Shown: positions 9,513 to 18,122, counted from the first letter of the stretch. The stretch is 64,000 nucleotides of DNA from Alteromonas marina (GCF_000808575.1 NZ_JWLW01000065.1:1-64000), one strand, 5' to 3'. Numbers and translations are program-made. Notes: generated from the sequence alone by a model not told the origin.

Positions 9513-10127
9513 ATGACAGATGTTCTTCTTTCCCCTGCAAACTTCTGGTTCAGCATTGCGCTTATAGCCGTATTTTTCGTTTTTATTTTAGAGCTTGTTA
9601 GTACAGTGTTTGGCGCAAGCCTTTTAGGGCTTGGCGACGACTTTGCAGAATTAGATGGCGATGGATTTCTCAATACCTCGTTTGCTAACTGGCTAAATAT
9701 CAATAAAGTTCCCTTTTTAATATACTTGATAGTATTGCTTACAATATTCGGGCTTCTTGGCCTAATTATAAATGGCATTACAGCAAGTGTACTAAGCTTT
9801 ACGCTACCCACGCTCCTATCTGTTACCCTCGCTTTTTTTATTGGGCTACTGGTTACAGCAAAAACTGTAAAGATTATTGCAGGTGTATTGCCTAGCGTAG
9901 AATCTAGTGCGGTGAACAGCGAGGATTTTATAGGCTCCGTAGCCGAAATCACCATTGGAAAAGCAAGCCGCGGTAACCCGGCAGAAGCCAAGTTCACCGA
10001 CCATTATTCTCAGCCTCATTTTGTGTTAGTTGAACCATTCGAAGATGAAGAATTGTTCGCACAGGGAGAGCGCGTCATTTTAGTTCAGAAAAACCAACAC
10101 AGCTGGTTAGCAACCCGCTACCTATAA
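9513..10127 (+). CDS. yqiJ: YqiJ-family membrane protein (OB-fold/NfeD-like partner of flotillin)
   Basis: Inner-membrane protein of 204 residues with three hydrophobic segments (about 10-32, 70-92 and 96-118). The C-terminal soluble part (SEDFIGSVAEITIGKASRG to WLATRYL) looks like the OB fold of YqiJ/NfeD proteins. It lies 18 bases upstream of the flotillin gene, the same pairing as E. coli yqiJ-yqiK. Such proteins are thought to anchor or assist flotillin-like scaffolds in membrane microdomains. The assignment rests on context and fold pattern; I saw no catalytic motif. Confidence 0.85.
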   Translation: MTDVLLSPANFWFSIALIAVFFVFILELVSTVFGASLLGLGDDFAELDGDGFLNTSFANWLNINKVPFLIYLIVLLTIFGLLGLIINGITASVLSFTLPTLLSVTLAFFIGLLVTAKTVKIIAGVLPSVESSAVNSEDFIGSVAEITIGKASRGNPAEAKFTDHYSQPHFVLVEPFEDEELFAQGERVILVQKNQHSWLATRYL

Positions 10128-10145
10128 CCTAAAAGAGATAAAAGT

Positions 10146-11915
10146 ATGGATACAATTCAACCATCTAGCTTGCCGTCAATACTCTTTATTGCCGGTGCTA
10201 TTGTTGTAGGGCTTATCGTTATTGGCCTTATATTCGCTAAACTCTACACACGAGCTACAAAAGAAACGGCGTTCGTAAGAACCGGGTTAGGTGGCGAGAA
10301 AGTGATCAAGGACGGTGGCGCTTTGGTTCTTCCTGTGGTTCACGAAATTATTCCGGTGAACATGAATACCCTTCGTATAGAAGTAGAGAAAATTCAAAAA
10401 GACGCGCTTATTACAAAAGACCGCATGCGTGTGGACGTAAAAGCCGACTTCTATCTACGTGTAGCGCCGAATGCCAACGGCATCTCAATGGCTGCGCAAA
10501 CGCTAGGTACTCGCACCACCCGCGCTGAAGAAGTAAAAAAATTAATGGAGTCAAAGTTTGTAGACGTACTGCGTGCCGTAGCTGCTGAAATGAGCATGAC
10601 AGAGATGCACGAACAGCGTGCTGATTTCGTACAAAAAGTTCAGCAAAGTGTGGCTAACGACCTAGAGAAGAACGGTTTAGAACTTGAATCGGTAAGCTTA
10701 ACCGGGTTCGACCAAACAGACCTGCAGTTCTTTAACGAAAACAATGCGTTCGATGCAGAAGGTCGCGCTCGTCTGACCAAAATCATTGAAGAAAAACGCA
10801 AAGAAACTAACGACATCCAGCAAGAAAACCGTATTTTCATTGAGCAGCGCAACTTAGCGGCCGAAAAACAATCTTTAGACGTAAAGCGCGATGAAGAAGA
10901 GGCCCGACTAGCGCAAGAGCAGGTACTTGCTTTTAAACGCCAAGAGCAAAAAGCTGAAATTGCCAAACAACGTGAAATGAAAGAACGAGAAGAGCGCGAA
11001 GCAGAAATTGCTAAAAACCGCGCTATTGAAGCAGCTGAAATTGAGAAATCTCGTGAAATAGAAACGCAAGAAATTGCTAAGCGCCAAGCGCTAGAACAAG
11101 CTCGTATACGCCAGCAGCAGGAAGTTGAGGTTTCAGAGCAAATAAAACAAATTGCTGTTGCGACTAAGTCGGAAGAAGAGTCTGCAGCTCGCGCTAAAGC
11201 CGCTGAAGCTGAAAAGCAAAAAGTGGAAAAAGAAGAAGCAGTGCTTACCGCTAAATCGGTAGCAGAAGCTGAGCGTAAGAAGCAAATTGAAGTTATTGAT
11301 GCGCGTAAAGAAGCTGAACGTGAAGCAGTGGGCATAACCGTTGAAGCACAGGCTAAGAAAGAAGCGGCTGAAAACTCTGCTGCCGCAATTCTTACCGAGG
11401 CCAAAGCTGCAGCCGATGCGAAAATGCTACAAGCCGACGCTGATGAAAAAGTACTTGCCGTTGAAGCGCAGGGTAAACAAGCCCTTTACGAAGCTGAGAA
11501 TACTCTTAAAACCGAGCAAATTGAGCTACAAAAGGCCCTTGCGATGCTCAAGATACTGCCGGAACTTGTTGCACAAGCGGTTAAGCCTCTTGAAAACATT
11601 GAAGGTATTAAAATTCTCCAAGGGTACGGTCAGGGTAGCGGCGCTAATGGTGAGCATACTGTTGCAACCTCAAGTAACGGCCTTGCAGAGCAGGTAACAC
11701 AGGCAGCGCTAAATTATCGTGCTAACGCCCCTCTGGTAGATTCTATGCTGCGGGAAGTAGGTTTAGTCGATGCCGACAAAGGCTCTTTAGCAGACTTGGT
11801 TACCGGCAACAGCGATATATTGGCTAAAGCCGGTGCAGTTAAGCCTAAGCCCGTTGTGACTGCACCAGAAAACCTAAATGGTCGAAAAGTTCAGGAAGAG
11901 CACCCTGCTGATTAA
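10146..11915 (+). CDS. yqiK: Flotillin-like protein YqiK
   Basis: Membrane-microdomain scaffold protein of 589 residues (E. coli YqiK is 553). One N-terminal transmembrane helix (about 11-32) is followed by an SPFH/PHB domain (about 40-220, with VKADFYLRVAP and LESVSLTGFDQTDLQFF). A long charged coiled coil rich in Glu, Ala, Lys and Arg (about 220-450) then leads to a C-terminal flotillin tail containing ALAMLKILPELVAQAVKPLE. It directly follows yqiJ and ends before a clear terminator, so the two form a short operon. Confidence 0.93.
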   Translation: MDTIQPSSLPSILFIAGAIVVGLIVIGLIFAKLYTRATKETAFVRTGLGGEKVIKDGGALVLPVVHEIIPVNMNTLRIEVEKIQKDALITKDRMRVDVKADFYLRVAPNANGISMAAQTLGTRTTRAEEVKKLMESKFVDVLRAVAAEMSMTEMHEQRADFVQKVQQSVANDLEKNGLELESVSLTGFDQTDLQFFNENNAFDAEGRARLTKIIEEKRKETNDIQQENRIFIEQRNLAAEKQSLDVKRDEEEARLAQEQVLAFKRQEQKAEIAKQREMKEREEREAEIAKNRAIEAAEIEKSREIETQEIAKRQALEQARIRQQQEVEVSEQIKQIAVATKSEEESAARAKAAEAEKQKVEKEEAVLTAKSVAEAERKKQIEVIDARKEAEREAVGITVEAQAKKEAAENSAAAILTEAKAAADAKMLQADADEKVLAVEAQGKQALYEAENTLKTEQIELQKALAMLKILPELVAQAVKPLENIEGIKILQGYGQGSGANGEHTVATSSNGLAEQVTQAALNYRANAPLVDSMLREVGLVDADKGSLADLVTGNSDILAKAGAVKPKPVVTAPENLNGRKVQEEHPAD

Positions 11916-11999
11916 TTCATTACTAGGCCTGTTGACCTTTGTTTTACATTTTTGCAGCGGCCTGTGTCTGCCTAGTAAAATAAGATATATAGATACCCC

Positions 12000-12026
12000 A
12001 AGCCCTGTTATTTAACAGGGCTTTTT
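12000..12026 (+). terminator. Intrinsic terminator after yqiJ-yqiK
   Basis: AAGCCCTGTT pairs with AACAGGGCTT around an ATTT loop, followed by more Ts. It lies 85 bases after the yqiK stop codon. Confidence 0.87.
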
Positions 12027-12154
12027 GTTTAGCCTCGTTTTTACGAGTAACATCTGATTTGGCAGTTTCAATTCTAATCGCTTCTAGGTATTGTTAACTA
12101 TTGCCAATATGCTTAGCGCGCTGGATATTTTTAGAAAAAATAAGGATAAATTTC

Positions 12155-12328
12155 ATGGACTCGCTACCGGAAGAGCCGGAAAAACCATTGAGAGACGACT
12201 GTTGCGGCGGGGGTTCGTGCTGCCCTTGTATTTGGGACGTGTACTATGAGAAACTCGCTAAATGGAAAGAGGCGAAACGAGAGTTAGAAAAATTAAACAA
12301 CAGCAACTCATCAAACAGTAGCGCTTAA
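12155..12328 (+). CDS. Small Cys-rich oxidoreductase-like domain protein
   Basis: A 57-residue protein from the ATG at 12155, preceded by AAGGA. The core CCGGGSCCPCIWDVYYEKL, after an acidic proline-containing leader, resembles the short oxidoreductase-like domain (Pfam Oxidored-like) found in small bacterial proteins and at the N-terminus of some eukaryotic ones. Five cysteines in ten residues suggest metal or disulfide chemistry. The tail is a charged helix ending in Ser/Asn repeats. A longer frame from 12101 lacks a ribosome-binding site. The exact role is unknown. It stands alone between two terminated units. Confidence 0.72.
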   Translation: MDSLPEEPEKPLRDDCCGGGSCCPCIWDVYYEKLAKWKEAKRELEKLNNSNSSNSSA

Positions 12329-12722
12329 CACTTGTACCAATACTCTTCTTCAAAACTCACCATCTACACAACGACTATAGACTAACCTTTACCTTTGAGA
12401 AGCTCACCATCGACAAGTTGCTCAAATGCAAAATCGACGTCAATACCCCTTGAGCATAGGCTTTTCCTGTCTCATTTTTGAAACTTCTCATTTACAAATT
12501 ACCTGTCTGCTGCTATCTTTACTTAATCGATTAAGTTTTAAGTTTATCGTGATTTTTAATCAAACTTTATGAGTCTACGGTAAAAGATTAAGAATTAAGC
12601 TAAACCCGTTACATAGTTAACTGTGAACCTATCAGACTGGTAGTGCTTAATTTGTAGTAATGTGTGCTCGCGAAACACAGAAGAAGTACGAGCTAGCACA
12701 TGCTGAATTTTGGAGAATTATC
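12329..12722. other. 394-base intergenic region before the GH13 gene
   Basis: No complete gene is supported. It holds a 16-base perfect palindrome (12521-12536), described separately. It also holds a 28-codon open stretch on the minus strand (12382-12468) whose reading, with GIDVDFAFEQLVDGELLKG, looks protein-like but has no start codon, so it may be a decayed gene end. A near-copy of about 20 bases, containing CTCACCATC, occurs near 12355 and again near 12405. Confidence 0.4.
12521..12536. promoter_or_regulatory. LacI-type operator-like palindrome
   Basis: ACTTAATCGATTAAGT is a perfect 16-base palindrome with a central CG, the symmetry typical of LacI-family operators. It lies about 190 bases upstream of the sucrose-phosphorylase-type gene. 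No LacI-family gene lies within the window, so the regulator would be encoded elsewhere. Confidence 0.5.
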
Positions 12723-14219
12723 ATGTCTATACGCAATGGCGTTCAACTCATTACCTACGCAGACCGACTGGGCGATGGCAACATCGAGAGCATGACAGCG
12801 ATACTTGAAGGTCCATTGAACGGACTGTTCACTGGCGTTCACGTTTTACCCTTTTACTATCCATACGATGGCGAAGATGCGGGTTTCGACCCAATCGATC
12901 ATACGACAGTAGATGAACGACTAGGCGATTGGAACAACATCAAAAAGCTTGGCGAATCGGTAGATATTATGGCCGACCTCATCGTTAACCACATGTCAGG
13001 GCAAAGTGAAGCATTTAAAGACGTGTTAAAAAACGGACGCGAATCGACTTACTGGCCATTGTTTTTAACCAAAGAAGACATTTTTAAAGGTAATGACCAA
13101 GCGCAAATCGACGAACAAATAGCACGAGTCTTCCGCCCTCGTCCGACGCCATTTTTCAGCGATTACGAAGTTGGTACTGCAACTGATAAACCAGAAACTG
13201 TTCCATTCTGGACTACCTTTACCTCAAATCAGATTGATATTGATGTAGAGTCTCAGCTAGGCAAAGACTATTTATCTTCTATTCTTCAGTCATTCACTGA
13301 AAGTAATGTTGATCTTATCCGTTTAGACGCGGCAGGCTATGCCATTAAACGCGCAGGCTCAAACTGCTTCATGCTTGAAGAAACCTTTGAGTTTATTGAA
13401 GAACTTTCTAATCGCGCGCGTGGTATGGGCATGCAGTGCTTGGTAGAAATACATAGTCACTATCAAACACAGATCGATATTGCTGCGCGTTGCGACAGTG
13501 TTTATGATTTTGCTTTACCGCCGCTTGTACTACATACGTTATTTACTAAAAATGCAGAAGCACTGGCATACTGGCTTTCTATCTCGCCTCGTAATTGCTT
13601 TACCGTATTAGATACCCATGATGGTATTGGTATTGTTGATGTGGGCGCAAGTGGTGACAAGCCTGGTCTTCTTAATGCAGACGCGATCAACGCACTTGTT
13701 GAACAAATACATGAGAACTCTAACGGTGAATCTAAAAAAGCTACAGGAGCCGCAGCGAACAATGTAGACCTGTATCAAGTTAACTGTACGTATTACGATG
13801 CATTAGGTAAGGATGATTTCGCCTACTTGGTTGCTCGTGCTATTCAGTTCTTTAGCCCGGGAATTCCTCAAGTCTACTATGGCGGTATGCTTGCTGCACA
13901 CAATGATATGGAATTACTTGCTCGGACTAATGTTGGCCGTGATATAAACCGCCCTTACTTAACAACTTCTATGGTTGAACAGGCCGTTGAAAAGCCAGTG
14001 GTAAAAGGTTTAATGAAACTCATATCACTTAGAAATGAAAGCGATGCATTCAATGGCGAGTTTGACGTAAATTACAATAATGACGAACTGGTTCTTTCGT
14101 GGAAAAAAGATAGCGATACCGCTTCACTAAACGTTAACTTCAGCGCAATGGATGCGACCATCACCACAGTAACCAATGGTGAAGAAAGTGTATTGTCTAT
14201 TGGCTCATTGCTAGCTTAA
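12723..14219 (+). CDS. Sucrose phosphorylase family enzyme (GH13_18)
   Basis: Expected to phosphorolyse sucrose, or a related alpha-glucoside, to glucose 1-phosphate in the cytosol. From ATG 12723, with GGAG upstream, it has 498 residues, the usual length. GH13 residues are visible: nucleophile D202 in IRLDAAGYA, acid/base E242 in LVEIHSHY, and stabiliser D300 in VLDTHDG. The phosphorylase-type segments FRPRPTPFF, HENSNGESKKATGAAA and LYQVNCTYYDALG resemble bifidobacterial sucrose phosphorylase. Glucosylglycerol, glucosylglycerate or sucrose-6-phosphate specificity cannot be excluded by eye. No sugar transporter, kinase or regulator adjoins it. A LacI-like palindrome lies upstream. Confidence 0.88.
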   Translation: MSIRNGVQLITYADRLGDGNIESMTAILEGPLNGLFTGVHVLPFYYPYDGEDAGFDPIDHTTVDERLGDWNNIKKLGESVDIMADLIVNHMSGQSEAFKDVLKNGRESTYWPLFLTKEDIFKGNDQAQIDEQIARVFRPRPTPFFSDYEVGTATDKPETVPFWTTFTSNQIDIDVESQLGKDYLSSILQSFTESNVDLIRLDAAGYAIKRAGSNCFMLEETFEFIEELSNRARGMGMQCLVEIHSHYQTQIDIAARCDSVYDFALPPLVLHTLFTKNAEALAYWLSISPRNCFTVLDTHDGIGIVDVGASGDKPGLLNADAINALVEQIHENSNGESKKATGAAANNVDLYQVNCTYYDALGKDDFAYLVARAIQFFSPGIPQVYYGGMLAAHNDMELLARTNVGRDINRPYLTTSMVEQAVEKPVVKGLMKLISLRNESDAFNGEFDVNYNNDELVLSWKKDSDTASLNVNFSAMDATITTVTNGEESVLSIGSLLA

Positions 14220-14260
14220 CATCCGACTGTTTAAAGTTTTAGACTAAGTCCTTACAGCAA

Positions 14261-14294
14261 GAAGTAGCGCTTGGCTCGTGTTAAGCGCTACTTC
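14261..14294. terminator. Hairpin between convergent genes
   Basis: GAAGTAGCGCTT pairs perfectly over 12 bp with AAGCGCTACTTC across a 10-base loop. It lies between the convergent GH13 and HxlR genes. Neither side has a T-run, so termination is plausible but not certain. Confidence 0.5.
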
Positions 14295-14312
14295 AAATGA
14301 ATATCATCTCGA

Positions 14313-14753
14313 CTACCTATAGTCATCATGATATGCCCTGCCCCATTCACACAGTTGCCGTAAGGTGGGCTCTAACGTACGGCCTAAATCAGTCAAGGAA
14401 TATTCAACACGAGGTGGCACTTCAGCAAACACTTTCCGGTTAACTAAACCGTCGCGTTCTAACTCTCTCAACTGCTGCGTAAGCATTTTTTGGGTAACGC
14501 CTTGCAGCCTCCTACGCAATTGACTGAAGCGTAGCGTTTTATGACAAAGGTGCCATAAAATCACGCCTTTCCACTTGCCACCTATAATTTCTAGCGACAC
14601 GGCAACTCCGCAGATGTATTGATTTGGCTCGCCTGCATTTTCTCCAAGAGCCTGACTACAACCTTTATTTTCACGTTTAGAGGCCGCGTTGCTTTTATTG
14701 TCTGGGAATACTTCTCTTTCTATGTCCTCAACGCTTTTTAAATTTACCGTCAT
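14313..14753 (-). CDS. HxlR-family transcriptional regulator
   Basis: DNA-binding regulator of 146 residues with a winged helix (about 50-140). [20 protein letters not shown], then [31 protein letters not shown] and [12 protein letters not shown] are characteristic of HxlR proteins. The N-terminal cysteine of the domain is the position used for electrophile or redox sensing in some members. It is divergent from the acryloyl-CoA reductase gene, with 198 bases between the starts, suggesting control of that gene. AGAGAG precedes its ATG. An extra N-terminal tail of about 45 residues is present. Confidence 0.9.
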   Translation of the reverse strand: MTVNLKSVEDIEREVFPDNKSNAASKRENKGCSQALGENAGEPNQYICGVAVSLEIIGGKWKGVILWHLCHKTLRFSQLRRRLQGVTQKMLTQQLRELERDGLVNRKVFAEVPPRVEYSLTDLGRTLEPTLRQLCEWGRAYHDDYR

Positions 14754-14850
14754 GCTCTCTCTCTTAGTTACTTTATCAATAACGATCTTTGGGTATCAGC
14801 CGGTTCCGGCAAACGCATACAAATACTTAACATATTGCCCACAGCCCCAA

Positions 14851-14870
14851 TAGTATCTTTTAGGGTACTA
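14851..14870. promoter_or_regulatory. Inverted repeat in HxlR/acuI divergent region
   Basis: TAGTA and TACTA flank 10 bases, and further TACTA/TTACTA-like words follow to 14880. The position is about 80-100 bases before the reductase start. It is a possible HxlR-family operator, inferred from symmetry and location only. Confidence 0.3.
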
Positions 14871-14951
14871 CCTTACTAAAAAGTGCATACTTGCGCAAAG
14901 TTTATATAAAGTCACAATGGGAAGCCTAACTTTCGACTTATGGAGACAGGA

Positions 14952-15947
14952 ATGGCAACGTTCAATGCTTTGCTTGTAGAAAAACAGGAAGATAAATCGT
15001 TCACGCGTAGCGTAACGCAGCGCTCACTTGATGACCTACCTGACGGCACACTACTCATTCATGTTCATTATTCATCGCTTAACTATAAAGATGCGCTGTC
15101 TGCTACCGGCAATCCTGGAGTAAGCAGAAATTTCCCTCATACTCCGGGCATTGATGCAGCAGGCACCGTAGTGTCATGTGATGACAACCGCTTTAAAAAA
15201 GGCGACGAAGTTATAGTGACAGGCTATGACCTTGGCATGAATACCGCCGGCGGCTTTGGCGAGTACATTCGAATTCCCAGTGATTGGGCGTTAGCAAAAC
15301 CAGATGGTCTGACGTTAAGAGAAGCGATGGTCATTGGCACCGCAGGGTTTACTGCGGGTCTATCGGTGCAAGGTCTAGTTGAAAATGGTGTAACGCCTGA
15401 CAAGGGTGATATTTTAGTCACTGGCGCCACTGGCGGTGTCGGCTCTGTCGCTGTCGCCCTGCTCGCTAAAGCTGGCTTTTCTGTAGTGGCATGTACCGGT
15501 AAAAAGGAACATGAGTCATTCTTAAAAAACCTAGGTGCAAGCAAAGTAATAACTCGCGGTGAACTGTTAGAAAACAAAGAGCGCCCTATGCTTAAAGAGC
15601 AATACGCCGGCGCTGTCGATACCGTAGGCGGAGAATATTTAGCACAAGCTGTAAAAGCAACACAATACGGTGGCACAGTGACATGCTGCGGTCTTACGGC
15701 TTCCGACGACCTCAACGTGAGCGTATTTCCATTTATTTTACGAGGTGTGTCTTTGCTTGGCATCGATTCGGTTCAGTGCCCAATGCCGCCAAGAGAAAGG
15801 CTGTGGGGCAAACTTGCCGATGAATGGAAGCTAGAATGCCTTGATGACCTGACAGAAGAAGTTACCCTTAGCGAGGTTAATGGAAAAATTGACGCAATCT
15901 TGAAGGGGCAGATTTCTGGCCGTACTTTGGTGAAGGTACAAAACTAA
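14952..15947 (+). CDS. acuI: Acryloyl-CoA reductase (YhdH/AcuI family)
   Basis: NADPH-dependent medium-chain reductase expected to convert acryloyl-CoA to propionyl-CoA, which detoxifies acrylate (in marine bacteria a product of DMSP breakdown). MATFNALLVEK, SSLNYKDALSATG, PGIDAAGTV, VTGATGGVGSVAVALL and SGRTLVKV match YhdH/AcuI, and the 331 residues fit (E. coli 324). No zinc-binding cysteines are present, as in quinone-oxidoreductase-type MDRs. ATG 14952 is chosen because GGAG sits at the correct spacing; ATG 14940 would overlap it. The gene is divergent from an HxlR regulator and ends in a hairpin. Confidence 0.92.
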   Translation: MATFNALLVEKQEDKSFTRSVTQRSLDDLPDGTLLIHVHYSSLNYKDALSATGNPGVSRNFPHTPGIDAAGTVVSCDDNRFKKGDEVIVTGYDLGMNTAGGFGEYIRIPSDWALAKPDGLTLREAMVIGTAGFTAGLSVQGLVENGVTPDKGDILVTGATGGVGSVAVALLAKAGFSVVACTGKKEHESFLKNLGASKVITRGELLENKERPMLKEQYAGAVDTVGGEYLAQAVKATQYGGTVTCCGLTASDDLNVSVFPFILRGVSLLGIDSVQCPMPPRERLWGKLADEWKLECLDDLTEEVTLSEVNGKIDAILKGQISGRTLVKVQN

Positions 15948-15992
15948 GTTCTTGTCACTTGCTATGTCAGAGCAGTACGAGAAATTCACACC

Positions 15993-16020
15993 CGCAGGCA
16001 GCATTGTTATGCTGCCTGCG
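15993..16020. terminator. Hairpin between acuI and ADH-like gene
   Basis: CGCAGGCAGCA pairs with TGCTGCCTGCG (11 bp) around TTGTTA, between two convergent genes. The T-run is weak on both sides. Confidence 0.6.
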
Positions 16021-16036
16021 AGTTTATCTGGTTTAG

Positions 16037-17050
16037 TTAAAAGCCCTCTAGTACCAACTTACCAATGGCGCTACCTTCCTCTAGTGCCTTATGCGCCTCT
16101 ATTAAGTTTGCGGCATTGATTTTACCCAAATGCTTACCTACAGTCGTTTTGATTTTACCCTCATCAATAAGCGACGCCACATCAGACAGCAGACGACTTT
16201 GCTCAGCCATATCGTCGGTTTCAAACATTGAACGGGTAAACATGAATTCCCAATGAAGTGATAGGCTCTTTTGTTTAAGCTTGGCGACATCAAGACTTTC
16301 TGGGTCGTCAATTAGCGCTAGTTTGCCCTTCGGCTTCATAACTTCCACATAGGTATCGATGTATTGATGGGTATTATTTAAACTTGCCACATGCGTTACT
16401 TCACCAACGTTTAATGCCTTTATTTGCTCAGCCATAGGTTGACTGTGATCGACGACATAATCCGCGCCTAATTCCTGTACCCAATTTTTTGAGCTTTCAC
16501 GCGATGCAGTAGCTATGACGGTAGCCCCTGTTAGGGTTTTAAGCAGTTGCAACATAATTGATCCCACTCCACCGGCTGCGCCGACAACAAGTACAACTTC
16601 TTCGCTTTTTTCACTTTGCTGTTTTAATTTGAGATGATCGAACAACAGTTCATAAGCGGTAATAGTAGTAAGCGGAAGTGCCGCAGCATCGCTGTCTGAC
16701 AGAGACTTAGGCGCTTTACCGACAATACGTTCATCTACTAGTTGAAACTCTGCGTTTGAGCCTGGTCTAGTAAGATCGCCTGCGTAATAAACTCTATCTC
16801 CAACTGCAAATTTGGTAACATCCGAGCCAATATCAACTACCTCGCCTACTGCATCCCAGCCAAGTATTTTAGGTTCACCACCCTCTGGGTTTACTCGCTG
16901 ACGGATTTTGTAGTCGACAGGGTTAACCGCTATGGCGCTTATTTTAATCAGTAAATCACGACCCGATGCGCTTGGCTTATCGATTTCTAAGTCCATCAAC
17001 GCATTAGGCTCATTAATATCAAGTGAGTGGGTATAGCCAATAGCTTTCAT
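16037..17050 (-). CDS. Zinc-ADH-like / quinone oxidoreductase family protein
   Basis: Medium-chain dehydrogenase/reductase of 337 residues. The N-terminal GroES-like domain (AIAVNPVDYKIR, ILGWDAVGEVVDIG, GDRVYYAGD) is followed by a Rossmann domain with the nucleotide motif VVGAAGGVGSIMLQL. It ends IGKLVLEGF, typical of the zinc-binding alcohol dehydrogenase / NADPH:quinone reductase group (TIGR02817-like). Catalytic zinc cysteines are absent, so an NADPH-dependent enone or quinone reductase is likelier than an alcohol dehydrogenase. ATG 17050 follows AAGGAG; the GTG or ATG upstream at 17080 is less likely. It is divergent from a LysR regulator 98 bases away. Confidence 0.87.
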   Translation of the reverse strand: MKAIGYTHSLDINEPNALMDLEIDKPSASGRDLLIKISAIAVNPVDYKIRQRVNPEGGEPKILGWDAVGEVVDIGSDVTKFAVGDRVYYAGDLTRPGSNAEFQLVDERIVGKAPKSLSDSDAAALPLTTITAYELLFDHLKLKQQSEKSEEVVLVVGAAGGVGSIMLQLLKTLTGATVIATASRESSKNWVQELGADYVVDHSQPMAEQIKALNVGEVTHVASLNNTHQYIDTYVEVMKPKGKLALIDDPESLDVAKLKQKSLSLHWEFMFTRSMFETDDMAEQSRLLSDVASLIDEGKIKTTVGKHLGKINAANLIEAHKALEEGSAIGKLVLEGF

Positions 17051-17098
17051 TACTGTTTCTCCTTTAAGTCGTGCATCCATCTTACCCTTGATACATTT

Positions 17099-17108
17099 TG
17101 TTTAAACA
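17099..17108. promoter_or_regulatory. Palindrome in LysR/ADH divergent region
   Basis: TGTTTAAACA is a perfect 10-base palindrome within the wider TTGT-N9-ACAA frame (17098-17114). The T-N11-A core and its location between a LysR gene and its divergent neighbour fit a LysR box. Inferred only. Confidence 0.3.
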
Positions 17109-17148
17109 GCACAATACAAGAAACATTATCAACTGGTTTTTGAAAATT

Positions 17149-18081
17149 ATGTTACTAGAAGACTTGAACGTCGTATTGAAAGTAGCTGAATTCAGAAATA
17201 TTACCGCAGCAGCAACCCATTTGAATATGCGTACAGCAACCGCAAGTGCTGCGGTCAAACGCGTAGAACAGGCCCTTGGTGCCGAATTATTTGTTCGTAC
17301 TACACGCTCACTACGTCTGTCGTCTGCGGGTGAAAGGTTTTTGCCAACGTGCCAAGAAGCCATGTCAATGCTGGCTAATGCCAAGCAAAACTTAAAGGGT
17401 GATACAGGCGTGATTGAGGGCGAGCTTAGGTTAGGTTTATCGTCTGATTTAGGCCGAAATGTGATTGCGCCTTGGCTAGATGGATTTATGGATTTGCATG
17501 ACAAAATAACCGTAAAGCTCAACCTGAGTGACAGCAACATTGACTTTTATCGCGATCCCGTCGATTTAGCGCTAAGGTACGGTACTCCAACCGATGCGAA
17601 TGTATACGGTTTCAAAATTTGTGATGTACCAAGTTTACTTGTTGCCTCCCCTTCTTATATCAGCTCTCATGGTGCCCCTGAAAAATTTGAAGACTTGCAA
17701 ACACACAACGGGCTTTTTTACCAACTACACGACAAGGTATATAACGAATGGGAGTTTTTTCACAAAGGGACACCGCTGAAGATAAAAATGCGAGGCAACA
17801 GAACCGCAAACGACGGAGAAATAGTAAAGCGTTGGGCCGTCGCGGGTAAAGGTGTTGCTGTTAAATCTGGCTTAGATGCGTGTGACGACATTTTAAAGGG
17901 TCGACTTGTAACCTTGTTGCCCGAGTATCAACCCAAATCCAAACAGCTTTGGCTAATTTGCCCTAGCCGCCAATCTATTACTCCCGCAGTAAGACTATTC
18001 AGAGATATGCTGAAAGAGCGCTGCGCTGAATGTTTAGCGCAGCTAAAAGAAGCTGGTGTAGTTGTAGAGAGTAAAAACTAG
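17149..18081 (+). CDS. LysR-family transcriptional regulator
   Basis: LysR-type regulator of 310 residues. The N-terminal winged HTH is about 1-60 (LNVVLKVAEFRNITAAATHL, RTATASAAVKRVEQALGAEL, FVRTTRSLRLSSAGE). The effector-binding domain follows (GELRLGLSSDLGRNVIAPWL to LWLICPSRQ). It belongs to the subgroup whose helix 3 is ASAAVKRVE rather than the commoner S-x-S pattern. The upstream start at 17098 would add 17 atypical residues, so ATG 17149 is preferred although no strong ribosome-binding site is seen. It is divergent from the reductase gene, which it probably controls. Confidence 0.9.
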   Translation: MLLEDLNVVLKVAEFRNITAAATHLNMRTATASAAVKRVEQALGAELFVRTTRSLRLSSAGERFLPTCQEAMSMLANAKQNLKGDTGVIEGELRLGLSSDLGRNVIAPWLDGFMDLHDKITVKLNLSDSNIDFYRDPVDLALRYGTPTDANVYGFKICDVPSLLVASPSYISSHGAPEKFEDLQTHNGLFYQLHDKVYNEWEFFHKGTPLKIKMRGNRTANDGEIVKRWAVAGKGVAVKSGLDACDDILKGRLVTLLPEYQPKSKQLWLICPSRQSITPAVRLFRDMLKERCAECLAQLKEAGVVVESKN

Positions 18082-18122
18082 TCGCTTAAGCTGACATTAA
18101 AGGTGCAAACCACAGTTCTCTC

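Noticed and set aside
10640..11404. 254-codon minus-strand frame opposite yqiK
   Set aside because: It is a Ser/Ala/Cys-rich mirror of the coiled-coil codons of the flotillin gene, with no ribosome-binding site or recognisable domain.
15224..15763. 179-codon minus-strand frame opposite acuI
   Set aside because: Fully inside a well-supported gene. Pro/Ser/Thr-rich composition is typical of an antisense shadow.
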